Below are positions 63,997 through 64,000 of a stretch of 64,000 nt of DNA, piece by piece. Within the stretch, counting starts at the first letter, position 1. Each line of letters opens with the position of its first letter. The position numbers were made by a program, and so were the translations under genes. The notes beneath the pieces are model-generated. The model saw only the letters and a list, made by a program, of their open reading frames with translations. It made no database searches and was not told where the DNA came from. The DNA comes from Cytidiella melzeri (Eukaryota > Basidiomycota > Agaricomycetes > Polyporales > Irpicaceae), in NCBI GenBank assembly GCA_022592445.1, contig JABYQR010000110.1:55683-119682 (forward strand), written 5' to 3'.

Positions 63997-64000
63997 GGCT

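Larger units (their letters stand above)
60602..64000 (-). mobile_element. Ty3/Gypsy chromodomain retrotransposon (3' part)
   Basis: Minus-strand chromovirus-type element running off the right edge. Present are the 3' LTR (60602-61316), polypurine tract, chromodomain-integrase, RNase H and the C-terminal half of the reverse transcriptase. It is inserted in the Copia pre-integrase coding region; the flanking 5-bp GCAAT at 60597-60601 is the left copy of the expected target-site duplication, and its partner must lie right of the window. Four single-base frameshifts interrupt the visible pol. Confidence 0.92.

Overview
This window is nuclear DNA from a filamentous basidiomycete, most likely an Agaricomycete. 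Genes are dense and cut by many short introns (about 45-75 nt, GT...AG). The gene set includes eEF3, a cerato-platanin, a FunK1-type kinase, a fungal-type Zn2Cys6 regulator and an animal-like P-type ATPase. Gene order and orientation are irregular, with no operons. All gene models were spliced by eye from reading frames, splice signals and protein-family recognition; no search was run, so internal exon edges are approximate unless stated.

Layout. 1-3 kb: a minus-strand tRNA-Gly and a minus-strand M50B-like membrane metallopeptidase. 3.2-10.4 kb: translation elongation factor 3 and V-ATPase subunit a, both minus. 11.5-13.6 kb: a Zn2Cys6 regulator, followed by a 3.5 kb gene-poor stretch. 17-31 kb: adenylate kinase, an ABCG (Adp1-like) transporter, an Ariadne RBR ubiquitin ligase, COX17, OST48/WBP1, an unknown polytopic membrane protein and a TMEM19-family protein. 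31.4-39.6 kb: a FunK1-like pseudokinase, an RNA polymerase I A34.5-like subunit, a cerato-platanin, and glutamate 5-kinase with decayed duplicates beside it. A 4 kb gene-poor stretch follows. 43.5-55.7 kb: an HMG-box regulator, a single-pass membrane protein, a type IIC Na+/K+-ATPase-like pump, MCP1 and RAE1.

56.2-64 kb is a nest of retrotransposons. A Copia element (minus) sits against, and probably inside, a small host gene. A 546-bp solo LTR lies in the Copia polymerase. A chromodomain Gypsy element (minus) is inserted in the Copia 5' half and runs off the right edge.

Most genes are unrelated housekeeping genes. Some share broad roles: V-ATPase and the P-type ATPase in ion transport; COX17, adenylate kinase and MCP1 in mitochondria and energy; eEF3, the Pol I subunit, RAE1 and tRNA-Gly in gene expression. 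I found no clearly new multi-gene system. The most informative signals are the precisely bounded nested insertions, the stress-element-like sequences in the Gypsy LTR, single-base deletions found only in the transposons, and substituted catalytic residues in the kinase, the RBR ligase and the Copia reverse transcriptase.
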